Shown piece by piece: positions 1 to 9,500 of a stretch of DNA of 64,000 bases (the first letter of the stretch is position 1; each line of letters begins with the position of its first letter). Both the position numbers and the translations under genes were made by a program. The notes beneath the pieces are model-generated. The model did no database searches and was not told the DNA's origin. It saw nothing but the letters and a program-made list of their open reading frames with translations. Location of the stretch: contig NZ_FXXB01000008.1 of the NCBI RefSeq assembly GCF_900184245.1, positions 682,001-746,000 on the forward strand. Reading direction: 5' to 3'. The DNA is from Brachybacterium massiliense (GTDB taxonomy: Bacteria; Actinomycetota; Actinomycetes; Actinomycetales; Dermabacteraceae).

Positions 1-195
1 GGCGTGCTGCTGGCCGTGGTCGACCACGACGGCAAGCCCTCGCTCGGTTACCGGGCCAACAGCTTCATCGAGCGCAGCCAGAAGAAGGCCGCGGCGAAGC
101 AACGTCAGCTGGAGAAGAAGGCCGGCGCGCTGGAGAAGAAGGCGAAGGGGGCGGTGCAGACCGCTCAGAAGCAGCTCTCCGTCCAGCAGGGCTGA
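1..195 (+). CDS. 3' end of an unidentified gene with a Lys/Ala/Gln-rich tail (partial)
   Basis: The reading frame is already open at base 1 and stops at 193-195, so only the last 64 codons are visible and the true start lies upstream. The tail is rich in Lys, Ala and Gln (for example EKKAGALEKKAKGAVQTAQK) and probably forms a charged helix. I do not recognise it. A DoxX-type membrane protein is a guess based on what often precedes aroA in this group. It ends 4 bases before aroA and may be co-transcribed with it. Confidence 0.5.
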   Translation, partial: GVLLAVVDHDGKPSLGYRANSFIERSQKKAAAKQRQLEKKAGALEKKAKGAVQTAQKQLSVQQG

Positions 196-199
196 GCCG

Positions 200-1525
200 A
201 TGATGTCCGAGGTGCTGTGGAACGCACCCGTCGCCGACCAGCCGGTCGATGCCCTGGTGCGAGTCCCGGGATCGAAGTCTCTGACCGCACGCTGGATGCT
301 GCTGGCCGCCGCGGCGGACGAGCCCTCCGTGCTGCGCGGTGCCCTGGTCTCCCGGGACACCCGCCTGATGCGGGACGCCCTCGAGCGGCTCGGTGCCGTG
401 TTCGAGGTGGTGGACGGGTCCATGCACGTCACCCCGCTGCCCCCGCCCGGGGAGCATCCGGCCGAGCCGATCGAGATCCACACGGGTCTGGCCGGCACGG
501 TGATGCGCTTCGTGCCTATCCTGGCGGCGCTGCATCACGGCGATGTGCGCTTCACCGGCGATGACGCGGCGCTCGCCCGTCCGATGGACGCGGTGGTGCA
601 GGTGCTCCGCCAGCAGGGCGTCGAGGTCACCGAGCACGGCGAGCCGGGCCGGCTGCCGCTGACGGTGCACGGCACCGGCCGTCTGCGCGGGGGCCGGATC
701 GAGGTCGATGCGTCCGCCTCGAGCCAGTTCGTCTCCAATGCGCTGCTGGTCGCGGCGCGGGGCGAGCAGGACCTCGAGCTGGTGCACGTGGGCGAGGTGC
801 TGCCCTCCCTGCCGCACATCGAGATGACCCTCGAGACGCTGCGGCAGGCCGGTGTGGAGGCCTCCCATCAGGTCGATCCGCAGGGGCGGCACAGCTGGAG
901 CGTCACCCACGGCGCGATCCGTCCGGTGGAGGTCACGATCGAGCCGGATCTGTCCAACGCGGGCCCCTTCCTGGCGGCGGCGCTGGTCACCGGCGGCACG
1001 ATCGCTGTCGACGACTGGCCCGAGACCACCACGCAGCCCGGCGACTCCTATCGCGAGCTGCTGTCCCGGATAGGCGGCGAGGTGTGGCGCGAGGACGACT
1101 CGGTGTGCGTGCGCGGCACCGGGAGGATCCGCGGCATCGAGGCGGACATGTCCGCCGTCGGCGAGCTCGTGCCCACGATGTCGGCGCTGTGCGCGCTCGC
1201 GGAGACCCCCTCCCGCCTGACCGGGGTGGCGCATCTGCGCGGCCACGAGACCGACCGTCTCAAGGCGCTCGCGACCGAGCTGTCCAAGCTCGGCGCCCGC
1301 ACCGTCGAGCTCGAGGACGGCCTCGAGATCCATCCCGGCCCGCTCAGCGGCACCGTGTTCGAGAGCTACGAGGATCACCGGATGGCCACCGCCGGGGCGA
1401 TCATCGGCCTGCGGGTCCCGGATCTGCGGGTGGTGGACATCGGCACCACCCAGAAGACCCTCCCCGACTTCGTGGGGATGTGGCTGTCGATGCTGCACCC
1501 GGAACCGGCGGTGGACGACGCGTGA
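200..1525 (+). CDS. aroA: 3-phosphoshikimate 1-carboxyvinyltransferase (EPSP synthase)
   Basis: This cytoplasmic shikimate-pathway enzyme transfers the enolpyruvyl group of PEP to shikimate-3-phosphate, giving EPSP for aromatic amino acid synthesis. The 441-residue length fits the family. The N-terminal PGSKSLTAR motif contains the phosphate-binding Lys and Ser. HTGLAGTVMRF corresponds to the conserved glycine-rich active-site segment, and YEDHRMA near the C-terminus carries the catalytic-region Asp-His-Arg. Two ATG codons are adjacent (200 and 203), and I use the first. The stop overlaps the rsgA GTG start by 4 bases, which suggests translational coupling. An aroA-rsgA-hisN order is common in Actinobacteria. 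Confidence 0.97.
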   Translation: MMSEVLWNAPVADQPVDALVRVPGSKSLTARWMLLAAAADEPSVLRGALVSRDTRLMRDALERLGAVFEVVDGSMHVTPLPPPGEHPAEPIEIHTGLAGTVMRFVPILAALHHGDVRFTGDDAALARPMDAVVQVLRQQGVEVTEHGEPGRLPLTVHGTGRLRGGRIEVDASASSQFVSNALLVAARGEQDLELVHVGEVLPSLPHIEMTLETLRQAGVEASHQVDPQGRHSWSVTHGAIRPVEVTIEPDLSNAGPFLAAALVTGGTIAVDDWPETTTQPGDSYRELLSRIGGEVWREDDSVCVRGTGRIRGIEADMSAVGELVPTMSALCALAETPSRLTGVAHLRGHETDRLKALATELSKLGARTVELEDGLEIHPGPLSGTVFESYEDHRMATAGAIIGLRVPDLRVVDIGTTQKTLPDFVGMWLSMLHPEPAVDDA

Positions 1526-2589
1526 GGGGCTCGTCACGCGAGTACGACGAGAGCGATGTGCGCGTGCGCCCCAACCGGCGCGGCTCACGTCCTCGCACGA
1601 AAGATCGTCCCAAGCACGAGGACGCCGTCACCGCCCGCGTGGTCTCCGTGGACCGCGGGCGGTGGCGCACCGTCGTGGGCGAGGGGACCGCGCAGCAGCG
1701 CGCCGTCACCGCGATGCGCGCCCGGGAACTGGGCCGCTCCCCCATCGTCCCCGGCGATCTGGTGGGCCTGGTCGGTGACGTCTCGGGCCGCGAGGGATCC
1801 CTCGCGCGGATCGTGCGGATCCAGGAGCGCAGCTCCTTCCTGCGCCGCAGCGCCGACGACGACGACCCCACCGAGCGCCCGCTGGTCGCGAACGTCGACC
1901 TGATGGTGATGGTGACGGCGCTGGCGAACCCCGAGCCGCGCGGCGGCATGATCGACCGCTGCCTGGTCGCCGCCTATGTCGCGGGGATCGACGCCCTGCT
2001 GGTGCTCACCAAGTCCGATCTGCGCTCCCCCGACGAGTTCCTCACGAGCTATGCCCCGCTCGGTCTCGAGCACGTGGTCACCCACCGCGAGCCCGCCGAG
2101 CAGGCGAGCGATCCGCAGGCGCCCGAGATCGTGGGCCTGGAGGAGCTGCGCGAACGCCTCTCCGGGCGGGTCAGCGTGCTGATCGGCCACTCGGGCGTGG
2201 GCAAGTCGACGCTGCTCAACGCGCTGGTTCCGGGCACCGATCGCGCGATCGGCGTGGTCAACGACGTCACGGGACGCGGCCGACACACCTCCTCGTCGGC
2301 GCTGGCGATGCAGCTGCCGGAGGATGACGGCTGGGTGATCGACACCCCCGGCGTGCGCTCCTTCGGCCTGGGCCATGTGGACCCCGATGAGCTGATCGAC
2401 GCCTTCGCGGACCTCTCCGTGCTGGCCGAGCAGTGCCCGCGCGGCTGCTCGCATCTGGAGGACGCCCCCGACTGCGCCCTGGACGCGCTGGTGGAGGCGG
2501 GAGAGGCCGGCACCGCGGGCCCGGCACGGCTGGTCTCCTACCGGCGGCTGGCCACGGCGCTGCAGAAGAACGATCCCTGGGACCTCTGA
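1522..2589 (+). CDS. rsgA: Ribosome small-subunit-dependent GTPase RsgA
   Basis: RsgA is a circularly permuted GTPase that acts in late 30S maturation. Visible motifs are an S1/OB-like N-terminal part, a G4-like LTKSD, the P-loop GHSGVGKST, a DTPG (G3), and a C-terminal zinc knuckle (CPRGCSHLEDAPDC). In this permuted order G4 precedes G1, which is diagnostic of the family. The frame stays open well upstream inside aroA. The start chosen is the GTG at 1522, which overlaps the aroA stop as GTGA and leaves a basic N-terminus of normal length (355 residues). Confidence 0.95.
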   Translation: MRGSSREYDESDVRVRPNRRGSRPRTKDRPKHEDAVTARVVSVDRGRWRTVVGEGTAQQRAVTAMRARELGRSPIVPGDLVGLVGDVSGREGSLARIVRIQERSSFLRRSADDDDPTERPLVANVDLMVMVTALANPEPRGGMIDRCLVAAYVAGIDALLVLTKSDLRSPDEFLTSYAPLGLEHVVTHREPAEQASDPQAPEIVGLEELRERLSGRVSVLIGHSGVGKSTLLNALVPGTDRAIGVVNDVTGRGRHTSSSALAMQLPEDDGWVIDTPGVRSFGLGHVDPDELIDAFADLSVLAEQCPRGCSHLEDAPDCALDALVEAGEAGTAGPARLVSYRRLATALQKNDPWDL

Positions 2590-2657
2590 GGCGCTGGGCC
2601 GCCGGCGTGCCCGCGTCGCTGCGCAGAGCAGCGCCCACCGGCCCGTAGTGTGGGCGC

Positions 2658-3452
2658 ATGTCCAGTCGATTCGCCGATGACCTGCGCCTGGCCCACGTCC
2701 TGGCCGACGCCGTGGACCAGCTGACGATGTCCCGCTTCAAGGCGCAGGACCTCGAGGTCTCCACCAAGCCCGATCTCACCGAGGTCACCGATGCGGACCG
2801 CGCCGCCGAGCAGCTGGTGCGCTCGCAGCTCTCCCGCTCCCGCTCGCGCGACCAGGTGATCGGCGAGGAGTTCGGCACCACGGGCGCCTCCCCGCGCCAG
2901 TGGGTGATCGATCCGATCGACGGCACCAGCAACTTCGTGCGCGGGGTGCCCGTGTGGGGCACGCTGATCGGCCTGATCGAGGACGGCCGGCCCGTGGTGG
3001 GCCTGGTCTCCGCGCCGGCGCTGGGGCGCCGCTGGTGGGGCGGCGAGGAGGCGGGCGCCTGGACGGGCACCCGCATCAACAGCGCCTCGCGCCTGCAGGT
3101 CTCCTCCGTCTCCCGCATCGACGAGGCCTCGCTGTCCTACTCCTCCCTGCACGGCTGGGCGGAGCGGGAGCGCCTGCCCCAGATGCTGAACCTGATGCAG
3201 CGGTTCTGGCGCACCCGCGCCTACGGCGACTTCTGGTCCTACATGCTGGTGGCCGAGGGCGCGGTGGACGTCGCCTGCGAGCCGGAGCTCGCGCTGCACG
3301 ACATGGCCGCGCTGGTCCCGATCGTCACCGAGGCGGGCGGCCGCTTCACCTCGCTCCAGGGCGAGGACGGCCCCTTCGGCGGGGACGCTGTCGCCAGCAA
3401 CGGGCTGCTGCACGAGGAGATCCTCGAGGCGCTCGCAGAGCGTCAGGGCTGA
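2658..3452 (+). CDS. hisN: Histidinol-phosphatase of the inositol monophosphatase family
   Basis: The protein belongs to the Mg2+-dependent inositol-monophosphatase superfamily. Motif 1 is seen as GEEFG followed by WVIDPIDGTSNF, whose Asp residues bind the metals. The second motif is ALHDMAALVPIVTEAGG near the C-terminus. In Actinobacteria the member next to rsgA is usually HisN, which dephosphorylates L-histidinol phosphate in histidine synthesis. That assignment rests on context, and another small phosphomonoester substrate is possible. It follows rsgA after 68 bases and starts at ATG 2658. Confidence 0.85.
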   Translation: MSSRFADDLRLAHVLADAVDQLTMSRFKAQDLEVSTKPDLTEVTDADRAAEQLVRSQLSRSRSRDQVIGEEFGTTGASPRQWVIDPIDGTSNFVRGVPVWGTLIGLIEDGRPVVGLVSAPALGRRWWGGEEAGAWTGTRINSASRLQVSSVSRIDEASLSYSSLHGWAERERLPQMLNLMQRFWRTRAYGDFWSYMLVAEGAVDVACEPELALHDMAALVPIVTEAGGRFTSLQGEDGPFGGDAVASNGLLHEEILEALAERQG

Positions 3453-3583
3453 GCGTCGCGCGCTCGCGGCCGCGGTGCGCAGGTCGCTGCCGGTCCACGC
3501 GGGACCCTCGCGCGCCTGGGCCCGCCCGTGATCGGTAGACTCGGTGCGTCGTGACCCCGAACCGTGAAGGGATACCTCCCCCT

Positions 3584-4804
3584 ATGACCGTCAAGCGCGT
3601 CGCCCTCCTGACCGCCGGTGGCTATGCCCCCTGCCTCTCCTCCGCCGTCGGCGGACTGATCGAGCGCTACACCGAACTGGTGCCGGACGTCGAGATCATC
3701 GCCTACAAGCACGGCTACTGGGGACTGCTCTCCGGCGAGAAGCTCGTGGTGGACGACGAGGTGCGTGCGAAGGCCGGCCTGCTGCACAACTACGGCGGCT
3801 CCCCCATCGGCAACTCCCGCGTGAAGCTCACCAACACCGCGGACCTGGTCAAGCGCGGCCTGATCCAGGAGGGCGAGAACGCCCTCGAGGTCGCCGCGAA
3901 CAAGCTCAAGGCCGACGGCGTGGACGTGCTGCACACCATCGGCGGCGATGACACCAACACCACCGCCGCGGATCTGGCGAAGTACCTGCACGAGAACGGT
4001 CACGAGATGCAGGTCGTGGGCCTGCCCAAGACGATCGACAACGACATCGTGCCGATCCGTCAGTCGCTCGGCGCGAAGTCCGCCGCGGAGCAGTCCAGCG
4101 TCTTCGCGCAGAACATCATCGCCGAGCACGGCTCGAACCCGAAGATGCTGATCATCCACGAGATCATGGGCCGCGCCTGCGGCTACCTCACCGCGCAGGC
4201 CGCCGAGTACTACCAGACCTGGCATTCCCAGCAGGAGTGGCTGCCCGGCATCGGCCACCGCGCCGACCGCTGGGACGTCCACGCCGTGTTCCTGCCCGAG
4301 CTGAAGCTCGACATCGACGCCGAGGCCGAGCGCCTCAAGAAGGTCATGGACGAGACCGGCTGCGTGAACATCTTCCTCTCCGAGGGTGCGGGCATCCCCG
4401 AGATCGTCGCCGAGATGCAGGCCCGCGGCGAGGAGCCGGAGAAGGATCCCTTCGGCCACGTCAAGATCGACACCATCAACCCCGGCCAGTGGTTCGCGAA
4501 GCAGTTCGCCGAGAAGCTGGGCGCGGAGAAGGTCATGGTCCAGAAGTCCGGCTACTTCTCGCGCTCCGCGAAGGCGAACGCCGATGACCTGCGCCTGATC
4601 AAGTCGATGACCGACTACGCCGTGCAGGTCGCCCTCGAGGGCGGCTCGGGCCTGATCGGCCACGATGAGGAGCGCGATGACGTGCTGCGCGCCGTCGAGT
4701 TCGAGCGCGTCGCCGGACACAAGGCCTTCGACGTCTCCCAGCCCTGGTTCCACGAGGTCATGGAGCGCACCGGCCAGAAGATCGTCCCGGCCACCGCCGA
4801 GTGA
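3584..4804 (+). CDS. pfp: Pyrophosphate-dependent 6-phosphofructokinase
   Basis: This glycolytic enzyme interconverts fructose 6-phosphate and fructose 1,6-bisphosphate. GGDDTNTTA carries Asp where ATP-dependent enzymes have Gly (GGDG), and PKTIDNDI has the Lys typical of pyrophosphate users, so PPi rather than ATP is the likely phosphoryl donor. MGRACGYL matches the substrate-binding motif. The frame opens earlier at a GTG (3551). The ATG at 3584 is preferred because it begins MTVKRVALLTAGGYAP at the normal family N-terminus, giving 406 residues. The reaction is reversible, so it may also work in gluconeogenesis. Confidence 0.92.
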   Translation: MTVKRVALLTAGGYAPCLSSAVGGLIERYTELVPDVEIIAYKHGYWGLLSGEKLVVDDEVRAKAGLLHNYGGSPIGNSRVKLTNTADLVKRGLIQEGENALEVAANKLKADGVDVLHTIGGDDTNTTAADLAKYLHENGHEMQVVGLPKTIDNDIVPIRQSLGAKSAAEQSSVFAQNIIAEHGSNPKMLIIHEIMGRACGYLTAQAAEYYQTWHSQQEWLPGIGHRADRWDVHAVFLPELKLDIDAEAERLKKVMDETGCVNIFLSEGAGIPEIVAEMQARGEEPEKDPFGHVKIDTINPGQWFAKQFAEKLGAEKVMVQKSGYFSRSAKANADDLRLIKSMTDYAVQVALEGGSGLIGHDEERDDVLRAVEFERVAGHKAFDVSQPWFHEVMERTGQKIVPATAE

Positions 4805-4808
4805 TCTG

Positions 4809-5630
4809 ATGGACCACCGGGCCGACGTCGCGCCGCTCGGCGCCCGTCGGCCCGGCGTGCGCACCTGGCGCCGCACCCTTCGCGCGCTCGCCCTGACGGG
4901 GCGGGCGCGCGACGCATATCCGGGACCGGATGCCCGCGGCGTGCTGCAGCTGGGTCCCGGTCCGTCGGCGTCCGCGCTGTTGGAGGATCGCGGCCCTCTC
5001 GCCCCGCCTCGGCTGCTGCGCCCCCGCCAGGGGCGGCTCGGGGACTGCTGGGTGATGGCCCCGATGGTGGCCCTCCACGAGACCGCCCCGGAGCGGCTGC
5101 GCGCCCTGCTGAGCGCGGAGCAGGACGGGATCGTCTCGGTGCACCTGCCCGGGCTGGCGGAGCCGCTGCGGGTGGATCGCCGCTTCCCTGTCGACGAGCG
5201 CGGCGTCTTCCAGTACGGCAGGCGCGACGGCGCGAACCCGGGATGGGTGGGCGTGCTCGAGAAGGCGATCGCCGCGCATATCGCCGGTGACTACGCCTTC
5301 CTGCAGCGCGGCTTCGCCCGCTTCGGCTTCGAGATCCTGCTCGGCGAGAGGGTGCATTCGCAGCTGCGGATGCCCAGTGCCGCGCAGATCATCGCCTGGC
5401 GCGCCGAGCACCGCGCGATCGCTGCATCGACCCATCCCTTCAGCGCGCGCGTGCCGAGCGCGGCCGGGCCGCTGCCGGCCAACCATGTCTTCGCGGTGGT
5501 GGGCGCCGATGCGCGCAGCGGGCACGTGCATCTGCGCAATCCTGTGCGGCCCTCGGCGCTGCTGGTGCTCGATGCCCGCAGCTTCCGGCGCGGCTTCCTG
5601 TCGGTGGATGTGACGGGTCCGCTGGGCTGA
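4809..5630 (+). CDS. Calpain-like (C2 family) cysteine protease
   Basis: A 273-residue protein starting 4 bases after pfp. It carries the three calpain catalytic elements in order: Cys80 in QGRLGDCWVMAP, His226 in NHVFAVVG, and Asn244 in HLRNP. Between them, GWVGVLEKAIAAHIAGDY resembles the calpain W..LLEKAyAk..G.Y segment. The match covers the catalytic core only. There is no C2-like or EF-hand domain, no signal peptide and no membrane segment, so it appears cytoplasmic. Its substrate is unknown. Proximity to pfp suggests co-transcription but gives no functional clue. Confidence 0.75.
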   Translation: MDHRADVAPLGARRPGVRTWRRTLRALALTGRARDAYPGPDARGVLQLGPGPSASALLEDRGPLAPPRLLRPRQGRLGDCWVMAPMVALHETAPERLRALLSAEQDGIVSVHLPGLAEPLRVDRRFPVDERGVFQYGRRDGANPGWVGVLEKAIAAHIAGDYAFLQRGFARFGFEILLGERVHSQLRMPSAAQIIAWRAEHRAIAASTHPFSARVPSAAGPLPANHVFAVVGADARSGHVHLRNPVRPSALLVLDARSFRRGFLSVDVTGPLG

Positions 5631-5645
5631 GGGTCGCGGGCAGGT

Positions 5646-6275
5646 TCAGCGCCCTGCGGCGTCGAGCCAGGCGTCGGCGATCAGGCGATGGCCCGCGGGG
5701 GTGGGGTGCACGCCGTCCTCGGCGAGGGTGGCGGGCGTATGCCCGGCCGCGTAGGCGGTCGCGAGCACCTGCTCGAGGTCCACAATCCGGTGGCCGTGCT
5801 CGGCGGCCAGGCGCCGGATGATCGCGACCTTTCCGTCGAGGTCGCTGTGGACTCGTGCGGCCTGCTCGTCGATGTCCGCGACGAACGGGACGATCATCAG
5901 CACCGGAGCATCCGGCACTCTCGCCGAGAGCCGCTCGAGGAGGTTCCGGCAGCCCTGCTCGAAGGAGTCGTCGGTGACGTGCTCGCCGCGCGTGAAGCGG
6001 TGCCAGGCGTCGTTCACACCCACGTAGATCGTGACCAGGTCCGGGGCGTGGTCGAGGCAGTCGACGGTGAAGCGGGCCTCGAGATCTGCGACCTTGTTCC
6101 CGCTGATGCCCCGGTTGATGAGCGTGGCGGTGGGCTCATGGGCGGCGAAGTGCTCCGCGAGCAGTCGCACATAGCCGTGGCCCAGCTCCTCAGGGTCTTC
6201 GCGCCGCCCGCAGTCGGTGATGGAGTCGCCGATGAACAGCAGCGTGCGCGGGGCGGGGGTCTCAGGTGAGGTCAT
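5646..6275 (-). CDS. SGNH/GDSL-type hydrolase (esterase/lipase family)
   Basis: All four SGNH blocks can be read: FIGDSITD (nucleophile Ser), GISGNK (block II Gly), VGVNDAWH (block III Asn), and DGVHPTPAGH with the catalytic Asp and His. The protein is about 209 residues, without a signal peptide, so it is probably an intracellular esterase or acyl hydrolase. The frame is open further upstream (Met codons at 6323, 6296 and 6284). I prefer 6275 because the conserved fold begins just after it and the longer version would run into a hairpin. No clear ribosome site distinguishes the options. Confidence 0.85.
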   Translation of the reverse strand: MTSPETPAPRTLLFIGDSITDCGRREDPEELGHGYVRLLAEHFAAHEPTATLINRGISGNKVADLEARFTVDCLDHAPDLVTIYVGVNDAWHRFTRGEHVTDDSFEQGCRNLLERLSARVPDAPVLMIVPFVADIDEQAARVHSDLDGKVAIIRRLAAEHGHRIVDLEQVLATAYAAGHTPATLAEDGVHPTPAGHRLIADAWLDAAGR

Positions 6276-6299
6276 GGGCGCCATCGTGCCAGACATGGC

Positions 6300-6337
6300 A
6301 GAAGGCCCGGACAGTGTTTCCACTGTCCGGGCCTTCT
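6300..6337. terminator. 17-bp perfect hairpin, terminator-like
   Basis: A perfect 17-bp stem with a 4-base loop (TTTC) lies just past the 3' end of the initiator tRNA gene and before the SGNH hydrolase start. It most likely terminates the tRNA transcript on the minus strand. The T-rich bases are weak on that side and slightly better on the plus side, so it may act in both directions. Confidence 0.7.
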
Positions 6338-6341
6338 TCTC

Positions 6342-6416
<75 letters not shown>

Positions 6417-6518
6417 GCGACATCAGTAACTCTACGACCACTCGCCCACCGAGTCCAACCAGAACCCCTCCGACGTGGGCCATGACACGTTCACGGGCCG
6501 TTCACCTGCCTGGACGCC

Positions 6519-6567
6519 GGAACGCCCGGCCGGCTCCGGTGGACAACCGGCGCCGGTCGGGCGTTCC
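6519..6567 (-). terminator. Terminator-like inverted repeat downstream of the UPF0182 gene
   Basis: Two 15-base arms (6519-6533 and 6553-6567) pair with one mismatch or wobble across a 19-base loop. They lie about 20 bases beyond the stop of the minus-strand UPF0182 gene. There is no long T run, which is common in high-GC genomes. Confidence 0.5.
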
Positions 6568-6589
6568 TGGAGGATCGGAGCGCGGTGAC

Positions 6590-9500
6590 TCAGCCCTCGC
6601 CTCCGTCGGAGGGCTGCGCCGGGACCCCGGTGCCGCCGAGCTCCGCGTTGGCGGCCATCGCCCTCTCGAGCGCATCGGAGAGTCGCTCCTGGGCCTCGCC
6701 GTAACCGGCCCAGTCGCCCTCGGCCATCGCGGTCTCCGCATCGACCACTGCGGTGTCCATGTCCTCGAGGGCCTGGTCGAGGCGCTCCTGCGCGGAGCCT
6801 GCCGCCGGCGGTGCCGGGCTCTCCTCGCCGCCCTCTGCCGGGGCGTCCTCAGCGGGCGCGTCCTCGCCCTCCTGGACGGTGCCCTCGCCGGTCTCGGCAT
6901 CGACCGCGCCGGAGGGGGCATCGGTGTCGGAGACCTCGGCGTCGCCGGCGCTCGCACCGGAGTCACCGCCGAAGACGAGGTCGAGCGCCTCGTCGAGCGT
7001 CGGCGCGAAGCCGATCTTCTCGCCGAAGGAGACCAGCACCATCTGCAGCAGCGGGTACTGGGTGCCGCCACCGGTCTGCGAGGACTGCAGGAAGACGGGC
7101 TGGACGTACAGCAGACCGCCGCCAACCGGCAGGGTGAGCAGGTTGCCGTTGATGACCTCGGAGTTGCCGGACTTCAGCAGGTTCAGCGCCTGTGAGACGT
7201 CGGGCTCCGCGTTGAACGTGGCCTGCACCTGGCCGGGACCGTTGACCGGGTTCGAGGCCGGCAGCACCATCAGCGTCATGTCACCGAAGGTATCCGCCGG
7301 ATTCCCCTCGGCATCTCCCGTCTCCGAGTCCACCGCGAGATAGCCGGTGAGCACGTTCTGCCCCTCGGAGGGGATGAAGCTCGAGGAGAGCATGAAGCGC
7401 GGCGACTCGGCATCCGGCATCTGCATCGTCAGGTACATCGGCGGCTGCGGGGCCTGCTGGCCCGTGCTGCCGTCGGGGTTGGTGGGTGCGGGGACCGTCG
7501 GGTCCGGCGGGACCTGCCAGAAGTCCTGCTGGGTGAAGAAGTCGTCCGCGTCGGTGACGTGGTAGGTCGCCAGGATCTCGCGCTGGGCCTTGAAGAAGTC
7601 CGCGGGGTAGCGCAGATGCGACATCAGCTCGCCGCTGATCGTGGAGGCCGGCTGCAGCGCCTCCGGGAACACCTCGGACCATGCCTTGAGGATCGGGTCC
7701 TCGGTGTCCCAGGTGTACAGCGTCACCGAGCCGTCGAAGGCGTTGACGGTGGCCTTGACGGAGTTGCGCATGTAGTTCGCCGAGCGCTCGCGGTTGATGG
7801 CGGAGTCGTTCGGGTTGGTCTGGGAGTCGTTGACTGTCTCGTCCAGGTTCACCGACTGCGAATACGGGTACTCCGTGGTCGTGGTGTACCCGTCGACGAC
7901 CCACACCAGCTGGTCATCGACCACTGCCGGGTACATCTGGGAATCCAGCGACAGGAACGGGGCGACCTCGCGCACGCGCTGCTGGGGGTCGCGGTCGTAG
8001 AGGATCTGCGACTCCTCGTTGAGATAGTCGGAGATCACGATGTTCGGATCCCGGAACTTGATCGCATACAGCAGCTGGTTGACGAAGCCGCCCACCGAGG
8101 GGCCGCCGTCTCCCTGGAAGGTGTTGTAGACCTGGTCGCCGCCCTGCTCGTCGTCGGTGCTGCCGCGCTGGTAGTCGAACTCCTCGGGCTCGCTGCCCTC
8201 GGGAGCGCCGACGATCGAGTAGTCCGGGGAGTGACGGCCGAAGTAGACGCGCTCCTCGTACTCGCCGAGGGCGCCGCTGCCCGGCACACCCGACTGCAGG
8301 AAGCTGGGCTCACCATCGGCGTTGCGGCGGTTGCCGTAGGAGGCGGCGGCGCCGTAGCCGTGGGTGTAGATGATGTGCTGGTCGACCCAGGAGCGGTCGG
8401 CGAGGCCGAACTTGTCCGGGCGCAGCTCGCGCACACCGATCACGGTGTCCTGGAGCTCGCCGTCGATCTCGTAGCGGTCCACGCTGAGCACGTCGTCGAA
8501 GCCCCAGTAGCGACGGTTCGCCTCACGCTGCTCGAAGGTGGGCGAGATGATGTTGGGGTCCATCAGGCGGATCTGCGCCGTGGTGGAGGCGTCCTCGCGC
8601 AGCGCGCCGGGCTCGGCATCGGTGGTGGCGGTGTAGGGCACCTCGTTGATGTCGTCCAGGTTGAACGCGGTGCGGGTGGCATCGATGTTGTTCTGGATGT
8701 AGGGCTGCTCGAGCGCGCGCTCGTTGGGCTGGACCTGGAACTGCTGGATCGCCCAGGGGTAGAGGTTGCCGACCACCAGGGTGGACAGGATCATCAGGCC
8801 CGCGCCGATCGCGGGGATGCGCCAGTCCGAGCGGAAGATCCACACCACGAACAGCGCCGCCACCACGATCGAGGCGATCGCGAGGATGGTCTGGGCGGGC
8901 AGGATCGCGTTGTGGTCCGCGTAGGAGGCGCCCTCGAAACGGGGGTGCGGAGCGGTGAGCAGGTCATAGCGCTGGAACCAGTGGCCGGCACCGAGCAGCA
9001 GCACGTAGATGGCGGCGAGCACGCCGAGGTGTCGGCGCGCCGAGCGGGTGACCTCGAGGCCGCTGTCCTGGCCCCAGCTGACGCCGCCGTAGATGAAGTG
9101 CCCCACGAGGGCGCCGACGATCGAGACCAGCAGCACGAACTGACCGAAGGAGACGAGCAGATCGATCAGCGGCAGGGTGAAGACGTAGAACGAGATGTCG
9201 TTCTCGAAGATCGGATCGACCTGCCCGAAGTCCTGCGGGTGGAGGAAGAGCTGCACGTCCTGCCAGCGGCGGGACAGGGCGAGGCCGCCGAACGCACCGA
9301 TCACGACCGGGGCACCGTAGGTCAGGCCGCGACGCAGCGGATCCACGGCAGCACGGAACTGCTCGAGCGCCTCCTGCTCACGCGTGACCGGCGGGTAGAC
9401 CGGGCGCTTCATGTAGGCGATGCGCAGGCTGAGGAACAGCGGGACCGCGAACAGCACGAAGCCGCCGACGAACAGCAGGCCCTGGGTGAGCCAGCGCGTG

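Noticed and set aside
1084..1521. Long upstream extension of rsgA
   Set aside because: It lies inside aroA in another frame with poor composition; the GTG at 1522 overlapping the aroA stop gives the normal family length.
65..1588. Long minus-strand open frame opposite aroA
   Set aside because: Composition is Arg/His/Gly-rich and it lies opposite a clear aroA; it is an antisense shadow typical of high-GC coding DNA.
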